From assembly GCF_002294995.1 (NCBI RefSeq), contig NZ_NSGF01000007.1, forward strand, positions 1-64,000: a stretch of DNA of 64,000 nucleotides, read 5' to 3'. Of the stretch, positions 29,315 through 35,925 are shown one piece after another. The notes under the pieces were generated by a model. It had not been told where the DNA came from. It ran no database searches and saw only the letters and a list, made by a program, of their open reading frames with translations. This DNA comes from Mesorhizobium sp. WSM3860 (GTDB lineage: Bacteria > Pseudomonadota > Alphaproteobacteria > Rhizobiales > Rhizobiaceae). Numbering within the stretch: the stretch's first letter is position 1; every line of letters starts with the position of its first letter. A program made the position numbers and the translations under genes.

Positions 29315-30805
29315 ATGATCAAGCACCATTTGCCTTCCCCGGAGCCCTTGCATCGCACCATCGCCCACTTCGGCGAGGTCACCGTGCTAGTGGTCGGCGA
29401 TTTCATCCTCGACCGTTTCGTCAACGGCGTCATCGAGCGGATATCGCCGGAAGCGCCGATCCCGGTGCTGCATGGGCGGGGCGAGATGCTGGCCATGGGC
29501 GGCGCCGGCAACGTCGTTTCCAACATCGTTTCACTGGGTGGCGCCGCGATCCCGGTGTCCGTGATCGGCGCCGACCAGGCCGGCGACAACCTCATGCGCA
29601 TGCTCGGCGATCTTGGCGCCGATACGGACGGCCTCGTGCAGCGGCAAGGCCGCATGACTTCGTCGAAGAGCCGCTTCAGCGCTCTTAACCAGCAGGTGCT
29701 GCGTTTCGACGAGGAGGAAATCAAGCCGTTGTCCAGTCGCGAACGGGCGACGCTTGTCGAGCATTTCCAGGCCGCCCTTGGGCGCGCCGATACCGTCATC
29801 CTGTCCGACTACGGTAAGGGCATCCTGCTCGACGGCGTGGTGGCCGAACTGATCGCGATCTGCCGCGATGCCGGAAAGCCGGTGCTGGTCGACCCGAAGG
29901 GCCGCGACTATACGCGCTATGCCGGGGCGACGGCGGTCACGCCCAACCGCAAGGAACTCGGCGAGGCGGTTGGACGCCCGGTATTCGGCGACGACGAGAT
30001 CGTCGCCGCGGCACGCGACCTGATCGCCGCGCATGACTTCGAGTTCATCGTCGCGACGCGCAGCGAAAAGGGCATGAGCGTGGTCACCGCGGAGGATGCC
30101 CGCCATATCTCCACGCAGGCGCGCGAAGTGTTCGACGTCTCCGGCGCGGGCGACACAGTCATCGCCACCTTCGCGCTGTCGCTCGCCGCGGGCGCCGACC
30201 GCGTGCAGGCTGCTACAATCGCCAACGCCGCCGGTGGGGTCGTGGTCGGCAAGCGCGGCACGGCGCGGCTGACGGTCGAAGAGCTGTCCGGTGCGCTGTT
30301 CCGCTCGCATGGCCCGGTCGCCCACAAGGACGCCATTCTCGACGCCAATGCGGCTGCCAGGATGGTGGGGACATGGAAAGAGGAGGGGCTGTCGGTTGGC
30401 TTCACCAATGGCTGCTTCGACATCCTGCATGCCGGCCATGTCAGCCTGCTGCACGCCGCGCGCAGCCAGTGCGACCGGCTGGTGCTCGGCTTGAACAGCG
30501 ACGCCTCGGTGCGCCGGCTGAAAGGGCCCGGACGTCCGGTCAACGATCAGCACGACCGCGCCTGCGTGCTCGCGGCGCTCGCCTCGGTCGATGCCGTTGT
30601 CGTCTTCGAGGAGGACACGCCGCTCAAGCTGATCGAGGCGCTTCTGCCCGACATCCTGGTCAAGGGCGCGGATTACACGATCGAGACCGTGGTCGGCGCC
30701 GACGTGGTGCAGAAGGCGGGCGGGCGCGTGGTGCTGGTTGACCTCGTCGCCGGCAAGAGCACGACCAGCACCATCGGCAAGCTGCGCGCCGGTAGCGCGA
30801 ATTGA
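29315..30805 (+). CDS. hldE: Bifunctional heptose 7-phosphate kinase / heptose 1-phosphate adenylyltransferase
   Basis: A 496-residue two-domain enzyme of ADP-heptose synthesis. N-terminal PfkB-type kinase: GDFILDRFVNG, A-x-G-x-A-A-N-V (AMGGAGNVVSNIVSLG), DPKGRDYTRYAGATAVTPN and the catalytic DVSGAGDTVIATFAL. C-terminal cytidylyltransferase-like domain: FTNGCFDILHAGHVSLLHAA (H-x-G-H) and VNDQHDRACVLAAL. Both domains look active. It is 150 bases after the LysE gene and heads the plus-strand heptose arm with gmhA 7 bases downstream. Confidence 0.96.
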   Translation: MIKHHLPSPEPLHRTIAHFGEVTVLVVGDFILDRFVNGVIERISPEAPIPVLHGRGEMLAMGGAGNVVSNIVSLGGAAIPVSVIGADQAGDNLMRMLGDLGADTDGLVQRQGRMTSSKSRFSALNQQVLRFDEEEIKPLSSRERATLVEHFQAALGRADTVILSDYGKGILLDGVVAELIAICRDAGKPVLVDPKGRDYTRYAGATAVTPNRKELGEAVGRPVFGDDEIVAAARDLIAAHDFEFIVATRSEKGMSVVTAEDARHISTQAREVFDVSGAGDTVIATFALSLAAGADRVQAATIANAAGGVVVGKRGTARLTVEELSGALFRSHGPVAHKDAILDANAAARMVGTWKEEGLSVGFTNGCFDILHAGHVSLLHAARSQCDRLVLGLNSDASVRRLKGPGRPVNDQHDRACVLAALASVDAVVVFEEDTPLKLIEALLPDILVKGADYTIETVVGADVVQKAGGRVVLVDLVAGKSTTSTIGKLRAGSAN

Positions 30806-30812
30806 GGGTTTC

Positions 30813-31385
30813 ATGTCCGAGTTGAACGACTATCTGGTCCGCTCCGCGGCGGCGATCTCGGCGATGGTCGAGCGCGACCTCACCGGCGAGATGGAGCGCG
30901 CGGTAAGCACGGTCGTGATGGCGCTGTCGCAGGGCAAGGCGCTGCTGATCTGCGGCAATGGCGGCTCGGCGAGCGACGCCATCCACATCGCCGGCGAACT
31001 GGTCGGCCGGTTCCTGAAGGAGCGCAAGGCCTATAATGTCATCGCGCTGCCGGCGAATGCGGCGGTGCTGACCGCCTGGGGCAACGATTACGGCTTCGAC
31101 ACCGTCTTCTCGCGCCAGGTCGAGGCGCATGGGTCGGAGGGTGCGGTATTGCTCGCCATCTCCACCAGCGGCAATTCGCCGAGTATCCTTGCCGCCGCCG
31201 AGCAGGCGCGGGCCATGGGGATGACCGTGATCAGCCTGACAGGCGACACCGGCGGCAAGCTCAAGCCGCTCACCGACATCCTGCTCAACGTGCCGTCGAC
31301 CTCGACGCCGATCATCCAGCAGGGGCATCTCTGCCTCTACCACCATCTGTGCGAAGCGGTCGAAGCGCGTCTCAGCAATGGCTGA
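30813..31385 (+). CDS. gmhA: Phosphoheptose isomerase
   Basis: A 190-residue SIS-domain enzyme converting sedoheptulose 7-phosphate to D-glycero-D-manno-heptose 7-phosphate. Motifs: ICGNGGSASDAIHIAGELVG, LLAISTSGNSPSILAAAEQA, and the metal-site helix TPIIQQGHLCLYHHLCEAVE. Start ATG 30813 has GAGGG upstream and follows the hldE stop by 7 bases. The gmhB ATG overlaps its end by 8 bases. Confidence 0.95.
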   Translation: MSELNDYLVRSAAAISAMVERDLTGEMERAVSTVVMALSQGKALLICGNGGSASDAIHIAGELVGRFLKERKAYNVIALPANAAVLTAWGNDYGFDTVFSRQVEAHGSEGAVLLAISTSGNSPSILAAAEQARAMGMTVISLTGDTGGKLKPLTDILLNVPSTSTPIIQQGHLCLYHHLCEAVEARLSNG

Positions 31386-32010
31386 CCGCGAACGGGACTT
31401 TCCGCTCGTCGAACCCGGCCTGTGGATCGAGCGGATTGGCGCCAAGGCGTTTCGGGCTGGCCTGCCGGCACTGTTTCTCGACCGCGACGGCACCATCAAT
31501 ACCGATACCGGATATCCTGACGATCCGGACGCCATGGAGCTCCTCGACGGTATCGCGCCTGCCATAGAAGCCGCGAACCGGCGCGGCATTCCGGTCGTCG
31601 TCATCACCAATCAGTCCGGTATTGCGCGCGGCTATTTTGGCTGGGATGCTTTCGCCCGGGTCAATCAGCGGGTGCTCGACCTGCTTGCCGGGAAGAACGC
31701 AGCCGTCGACATGGTTCTGGCCTGCGCCTACCACGAAGCCGGTTCGGGCCCGCTGGGGATCGCCGATCATCCGATGCGCAAGCCCAATCCGGGCATGCTG
31801 CTCGAGGCGGGGCGGCGCCTAAACCTCGATCTCAAGCGATCGTTGATCGTCGGCGACAAGCCGGCCGACATGGAAGCAGGTCAGCGCGCCGGCCTCACAT
31901 GCGGCTGGCTCATCGATGGGGAAGCCACAACGATGGGCGGGCTTTCAGTTTTGCCGCTGCGCGATGCGCGCGACCTAGAGGGCCTGCTCACCGCATTACG
32001 ATCGCTCTGA
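31378..32010 (+). CDS. gmhB: D-glycero-D-manno-heptose 1,7-bisphosphate 7-phosphatase
   Basis: A 210-residue HAD phosphatase. Motif I LFLDRDGTINTDTGYP (D-x-D), motif II VITNQSGIARGYF, motif III region MRKPNPGMLLEA, motif IV VGDKPADMEAG. In E. coli GmhB a zinc loop has two Cys-pairs; here it reads CAYHEAG...ADHPMRKP, so only one Cys and two His remain. This is probably a common alphaproteobacterial form. The N-terminus has about 25 extra residues. Completes the heptose pathway with gmhA and hldE. Confidence 0.92.
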   Translation: MADRERDFPLVEPGLWIERIGAKAFRAGLPALFLDRDGTINTDTGYPDDPDAMELLDGIAPAIEAANRRGIPVVVITNQSGIARGYFGWDAFARVNQRVLDLLAGKNAAVDMVLACAYHEAGSGPLGIADHPMRKPNPGMLLEAGRRLNLDLKRSLIVGDKPADMEAGQRAGLTCGWLIDGEATTMGGLSVLPLRDARDLEGLLTALRSL

Positions 32011-32078
32011 TCGTTCATTGATTCAAAATTGAGCGCCAAGCCGCTGTTTTTCCAGCGGGTTCATTGATAGCCGGCGCA

Positions 32079-32555
32079 TTAAGCCGGAAAGGCGACCAGC
32101 CCTTCGTCCTTGACGCGGCGGATCGTCAGCGCGGTCCGCACCGTGTCGACATTCGGCGCCGAGGCGAGCTCCTCGATGACGAAGGTCTGGAACGTGCCGA
32201 GGTCGCTTGCCACGCAATGCAGCAGGAAATCGGACTCGCCCGACACCATCCAGGCATCGCGAACGATCGGCCAGCCCCTCGTCCGCTCAGCAAAAGTCTT
32301 GAGCTCGGCGTCGGCCTGATGGTGCAGGCCGATCAGGCAGAAGGCGACGACATCCATGCCGAGCGCCGGCGCGTTGAGGAGCGCACGGTAGCCGCGGATC
32401 ATGCCGGCCTCTTCCAGCCGTCTGACGCGGCGCAGGCAAGGCGGCGCCGAGATGCCGACGCGGCTGGACAGCTCGACGTTGGTCATACGACCGTCGTTCT
32501 GCAGCTCACGCAGGATCTTCCAGTCGATGGCGTCGAGATCGGCTTTGAGCGGCAT
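32079..32555 (-). CDS. lrp: Lrp/AsnC family transcriptional regulator
   Basis: A 158-residue regulator: N-terminal winged HTH (LDAIDWKILRELQNDGRMTN then ELSSRVGISAPPCLRRVRRL), and a C-terminal RAM domain (DAWMVSGESDFLLHCVASDL). In rhizobia an lrp gene is commonly found beside trxB, as here, and is divergently transcribed. The effector is likely an amino acid. Symbol is by position and family. The 5' region shared with trxB is 218 bases. Confidence 0.85.
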   Translation of the reverse strand: MPLKADLDAIDWKILRELQNDGRMTNVELSSRVGISAPPCLRRVRRLEEAGMIRGYRALLNAPALGMDVVAFCLIGLHHQADAELKTFAERTRGWPIVRDAWMVSGESDFLLHCVASDLGTFQTFVIEELASAPNVDTVRTALTIRRVKDEGLVAFPA

Positions 32556-32773
32556 GATCGGCTTTCGCGCAAGAATCTTTCGCGGTTTTGTAATTTGGTT
32601 TCGCGCGCGAGGCCATCCCTTGCGATGATTTTTCTGTTGCGGACGACGATATGCTCGCTATGCCTGCGAAGAAGCTTTCCGGGGACGAAGGCCAAGCTGC
32701 CTTGCTGGCTTGGCGGGCAGCACTTACATTACCGGGCAACAAACCACGGCCTCGCGCCGCAGGGGACTTTTTC

Positions 32774-33748
32774 ATGAACAGCAAACACGCGCCCGTTCTC
32801 ATCATCGGCTCCGGCCCGGCCGGCTACACCGCGGCGATCTATGCCGCCCGCGCCATGCTGAAGCCGATGCTTGTCGCCGGCCTGCAGCAGGGCGGGCAGC
32901 TGATGATCACCACCGACGTCGAAAACTATCCGGGCTTCGCCGATCCGATCCAGGGCCCCTGGCTGATGGAGCAGATGCTGAAGCAGGCCGAGCATGTCGG
33001 CACCGAGATCGTCAACGACATCATCACCGAGGTCGACCTCAATGTGCGGCCGTTTCGCGCTACCGGCGATTCCGGCACCGTCTATACCGCTGACGCCCTG
33101 ATCATCGCCACCGGCGCGCAAGCCAAGTGGCTGGGTATTCCGTCCGAGCAGACCTTCATGGGCTTTGGCGTCTCGGCCTGCGCCACCTGCGACGGCTTCT
33201 TCTATCGCGGCAAGGATGTCGCGGTGGTCGGCGGCGGCAATTCGGCGGTGGAGGAGGCGCTCTACCTCGCCAACCTCGCCAAGAGCGTCACCGTCATTCA
33301 CCGCCGCAACGATTTCCGCGCCGAGCGCATCCTGCGCGAGCGGCTGTTTCAGAAGGACAATGTCCGCATCATCTGGGACACGGTCGTCGACGAGATCACC
33401 GGGCAGCCGGGCAAGGCACCGCTGCCGCCTTCGGTCGAGGGCTTGAAGCTGCGCAATGTGGTGACGGGCGAAGTGTCGCGGTTGCAGGTCGATGGCGTCT
33501 TTGTTGCGATCGGCCATGCGCCGGCGGTCGAGCTCTTCGTCGGCAAGCTGAAGCAGAAGCCGAACGGCTATCTGTGGACGGCGCCCGATTCGACCCGCAC
33601 CGATGTCCCCGGCGTGTTCGCCGCCGGCGACGTAACCGACGACGTCTACCGGCAGGCGGTGACCGCGGCAGGACTCGGTTGCATGGCCGCGCTGGAGGCG
33701 GAGAAATATCTGGCGGGGATCGAGGTTCACCGCGAAGCGGCGGAATAA
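32774..33748 (+). CDS. trxB: Thioredoxin-disulfide reductase
   Basis: A 324-residue flavoenzyme that reduces thioredoxin with NADPH. N-terminal FAD motif LIIGSGPAGYTAAIYAARAM, redox motif VSACATCDGFFYRGKDV (C-A-T-C), NADPH loop VAVVGGGNSAVEEALYLANL, and C-terminal FAD motif PGVFAAGDVTDDVYRQAVTA. ATG 32774 has AGGGGA upstream. Next gene lsrB follows after 72 bases with the CGGCT/AGCCG hairpin at 33754-33769 between them. Confidence 0.96.
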   Translation: MNSKHAPVLIIGSGPAGYTAAIYAARAMLKPMLVAGLQQGGQLMITTDVENYPGFADPIQGPWLMEQMLKQAEHVGTEIVNDIITEVDLNVRPFRATGDSGTVYTADALIIATGAQAKWLGIPSEQTFMGFGVSACATCDGFFYRGKDVAVVGGGNSAVEEALYLANLAKSVTVIHRRNDFRAERILRERLFQKDNVRIIWDTVVDEITGQPGKAPLPPSVEGLKLRNVVTGEVSRLQVDGVFVAIGHAPAVELFVGKLKQKPNGYLWTAPDSTRTDVPGVFAAGDVTDDVYRQAVTAAGLGCMAALEAEKYLAGIEVHREAAE

Positions 33749-33820
33749 TCGATCGGCTGAAAAAAGCCGTTCAAAAGCCTGATTTTTCATTCAGACGCCA
33801 AAGGCAACACGAGGGGAATC

Positions 33821-34717
33821 ATGGCGCTGGACTGGGACAAGCTACGCGTGTTTCACGCTGCGGCGGAGGCTGGGTCGTTCACCCATGCCGCCGAGACGCT
33901 GCATCTGTCGCAGTCAGCGATCTCGCGGCAGGTCAGCGCGCTGGAGCATGACGTCGGCGTGGCGCTGTTCCATCGCCACGCGCGTGGCCTCGTGCTGACC
34001 GAGCAGGGCGAGATGCTGTTCCGCACGGCACATGACGTGCTGATGAAGCTGGAGACGATCAAGTCGCGGCTGACCGAGACCAAGGATCGCCCCTCCGGCG
34101 TGCTGAGGGTCACAACAACGGTGGGTCTCGGCGCCGGCTGGCTGACCGAGCGCGTGCAGGAATTCATCGAGCTCTACCCCGAGATCAACCTGCAACTCAT
34201 CCTCGCCAATGAGGAACTCGACTTGACCATGCGCCAAGCCGACTGCGCCATCCGCCTCAGGCAGCCGCAGCAGCCGGATCTTATCCAGCGCCGGCTGTTC
34301 ACGGTGCATTTCCATCTTTATGCGTCGCCTTCCTATGTGGCGAAGTTCGGCAAGCCGGCCTCGGTCGCCGAGCTCAGGAACCACCGGATCGTCACCTTCG
34401 GCGTGCCGGTGCCCTCGCATCTGTCGGAGCTGAACTGGCTGGAGACGGTCGGCGATTTCGAGGGCGGGCAAAGGGTGCCGACGCTGCAGATCAACGACAT
34501 CCTGTCGATCAAGCGCGCGGTCCAGGGCGGCGCCGGTATCGCTATGCTGCCCGACTACGTCATCAACAAGGACTCAAATCTCGTCCAGTTGCTGCCCGAA
34601 ACCGAGGTGCCGTCCTTCGACACCTATTTCGCCTATCCCGACGCGATGAAGAACCAGGCGAAGCTGCATGTGTTCCGCGATTTCATCATCGCCAAGGCGC
34701 GCAGTTGGTCCTACTAG
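33821..34717 (+). CDS. lsrB: LysR family regulator LsrB/VtlR
   Basis: A 298-residue LysR-type regulator. N-terminal HTH LRVFHAAAEAGSFTHAAETL and LSQSAISRQVSALEHDVGVA; effector domain has TTVGLGAGWLTERVQEFIEL. Gene order lrp, trxB, lsrB is that of Sinorhizobium lsrB and its orthologue vtlR of Brucella, which controls small RNAs, LPS and redox genes (established for those species). The AbcR-like RNA and LysR-type inverted repeats lie 0.7-1.0 kb downstream, which supports the identification. Cys residue in Q-A-D-C-A-I-R is a candidate redox site. Confidence 0.86.
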   Translation: MALDWDKLRVFHAAAEAGSFTHAAETLHLSQSAISRQVSALEHDVGVALFHRHARGLVLTEQGEMLFRTAHDVLMKLETIKSRLTETKDRPSGVLRVTTTVGLGAGWLTERVQEFIELYPEINLQLILANEELDLTMRQADCAIRLRQPQQPDLIQRRLFTVHFHLYASPSYVAKFGKPASVAELRNHRIVTFGVPVPSHLSELNWLETVGDFEGGQRVPTLQINDILSIKRAVQGGAGIAMLPDYVINKDSNLVQLLPETEVPSFDTYFAYPDAMKNQAKLHVFRDFIIAKARSWSY

Positions 34718-34760
34718 CAGGACCTGCCGGTGCCGGCCTGACCTGGCCCACGACAGGGAC

Positions 34761-35258
34761 TTAATCGCGCCGTGGCGTGATGCGGGGCAGCCAGCCGGGG
34801 ACGGCGCGCCGGTAAGCTTCGTATTGCGCGCCGTAGCGGCGGGCGAGCGTCGGCTCTTCATAGAATTTGACGAACGAGAGCATCGCGGCAGCGGCGATCA
34901 GGCCGTAGACGAAGACGGCCCAGCTCGAGAAGATGAGCGCTTGGCCGAGGATGATCGACAGCACCGCCACATACATCGGGTTGCGCACATGGCGGTAGAC
35001 GCCGCCGACAACGAGTTTCTCGGTCGGCGCCACGGGAGCGGGCGTGCCCAGGCCCTCAAGCGCGAAGCGCGCGAAGGAATGAAGCAGGATCGCCGCGGCG
35101 CCGACGACGAGGATCCAGCCGACCGGCGCAAAACCCGGCACGATGGACTGCGGCATGCGATAGCGGTCGGTCAGCAGCCAGGGGAGCAACCCAGCGACGA
35201 CGCCAGGGGCGGCGACAAAGAACAGGGCGCTGCCGGCAATTGCCGAAAAAGTTCGCAT
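34761..35258 (-). CDS. Isoprenylcysteine carboxyl methyltransferase (ICMT)-like membrane protein
   Basis: A 165-residue membrane protein of the NnrU/ICMT (PEMT-like) type: four hydrophobic helices and the C-terminal SAM-binding pattern VVGGVYRHVRNPMYVAVLSI then KFYEEPTLARRYGAQYEAYR and VPGWLPRI. Such proteins are predicted S-adenosylmethionine-dependent methyltransferases. ATG 35258 follows AGGAGA by 6 bases. It converges on lsrB, whose stop lies 43 bases from its stop. Confidence 0.85.
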   Translation of the reverse strand: MRTFSAIAGSALFFVAAPGVVAGLLPWLLTDRYRMPQSIVPGFAPVGWILVVGAAAILLHSFARFALEGLGTPAPVAPTEKLVVGGVYRHVRNPMYVAVLSIILGQALIFSSWAVFVYGLIAAAAMLSFVKFYEEPTLARRYGAQYEAYRRAVPGWLPRITPRRD

Positions 35259-35449
35259 CGGGCTCTCCTGCCGCAGAAATAAACGCGACCAGCCCAAGTT
35301 CGCATCACTGTGAATTTAGCGTATTTCGGGACCGGTATCTGAGCCGTTTCGCATATCAGCGATCGCTTTCAGCCCGGAACGGCTCTGGATTCGGCGATTT
35401 TTTCTGGTCCTATCGGTTCTCGGAATGGGTTAGACCACAGCCTACGTCT

Positions 35450-35472
35450 TTTTGCATGCGTGTGTTGCAAAA
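35450..35472. promoter_or_regulatory. Inverted repeat upstream of the AbcR-like RNA (possible LysR-type site)
   Basis: TTTTGCA (35450-35456) and TGCAAAA (35466-35472) are perfect 7-bp arms with a 9-base spacer. Its centre is about 56 bases upstream of the expected 5' end of the AbcR-like RNA, where LysR-type activators commonly bind. LsrB/VtlR is the natural candidate because it activates AbcR RNA in relatives. Confidence 0.5.
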
Positions 35473-35515
35473 TAGATGCTTGTTTCTTGGGCATGATGAG
35501 CACATATATAGTTCA

Positions 35516-35629
35516 TCTCCAGGGCGCGTTCTCCTCCCATTAGCGCCCTCGAGTGTTCCCCTCTGGAGGTTAGCCCTAATCGGCACTTCCAATCAAACTC
35601 AGCCGGATCTTTATTGATCCGGCTTTTTT
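35516..35629 (+). ncRNA. abcR: AbcR-like (alpha-r15 family) trans-acting small RNA
   Basis: About 114 nt with three hairpins. Hairpin 1 arms AGGGCGC (35521-35527) and GCGCCCT (35543-35549) enclose CTCCTCCCAT, the anti-Shine-Dalgarno motif M1 of AbcR RNAs; then GTTCCCCTCTGGAGG carries motif M2; the 3' end is a strong terminator. A TATATA box lies at 35505-35510 with TTGTTT at 35480. AbcR RNAs repress many ABC-transporter mRNAs with Hfq in rhizobia and Brucella, and lie beside lsrB/vtlR there, as here. The 5' end is an estimate. Confidence 0.8.
35601..35629 (+). terminator. Terminator of the AbcR-like RNA
   Basis: AGCCGGATC (35601-35609) and GATCCGGCT (35616-35624) form a perfect 9-bp stem with a 6-base loop, followed by six T. 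Confidence 0.93.
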
Positions 35630-35685
35630 GTTGCGCCGAAGTCACGCCGACACCAGAAATGCGTGCGCGCGGCCCGCGTAACAGT

Positions 35686-35710
35686 GACATGTAACATCGG
35701 GTAACATGTC
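35686..35710. promoter_or_regulatory. LysR-type inverted repeat before the second RNA candidate
   Basis: GACATGT (35686-35692) and ACATGTC (35704-35710) are perfect 7-bp arms with an 11-base spacer, the T-N11-A spacing of LysR-type operators. GTAAC occurs three times around it. It lies 33-57 bases upstream of the presumed 5' end (about 35743) of the second structured RNA. Confidence 0.5.
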
Positions 35711-35742
35711 GCAGACGCACTCCATCGATTAGGTAGATCATA

Positions 35743-35905
35743 GGACGCGGTTGGTCGGTCCGGGAGATGGGGGCATCACTCGGGCAGGCCGGGCTCAGGC
35801 AGCTACCGCGTCCGAACCATTTCCTGATGCGGCGGACCTGCCGTTGCCTCCCAAGGAGAACAGTCCGCAATAAGAACGGCGTCCGGATGATCCGGGCGCC
35901 GTTTT
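35743..35905 (+). ncRNA. Candidate structured small RNA downstream of AbcR
   Basis: About 163 nt with strong secondary structure and no open frame. GGACGCGGT (35743-35751) pairs perfectly with ACCGCGTCC (35805-35813); GCGGAC (35832-35837) pairs with GTCCGC (35863-35868) and its loop contains CCTCCCAAGGAG, an anti-Shine-Dalgarno-like CCTCCC in a small hairpin; a terminator ends it. TAGATC at 35734-35739 could be the -10 box. I do not recognise the family; it may be a divergent second AbcR or another riboregulator. Alternatively the 3' hairpin ends only the convergent EF-G-like gene. Confidence 0.5.
35875..35905. terminator. Bidirectional intrinsic terminator
   Basis: AACGGCG-T-CCGGA (35875-35887) pairs with TCCGG-G-CGCCGTT (35891-35903), 13 bp with one G-T wobble and a TGA loop, followed by TTTT on the plus strand. 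It lies 21 bases past the stop of the minus-strand EF-G-like gene, so it probably serves both strands. Confidence 0.8.
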
Positions 35906-35925
35906 CGCGTCTTCAACAAAAACGA

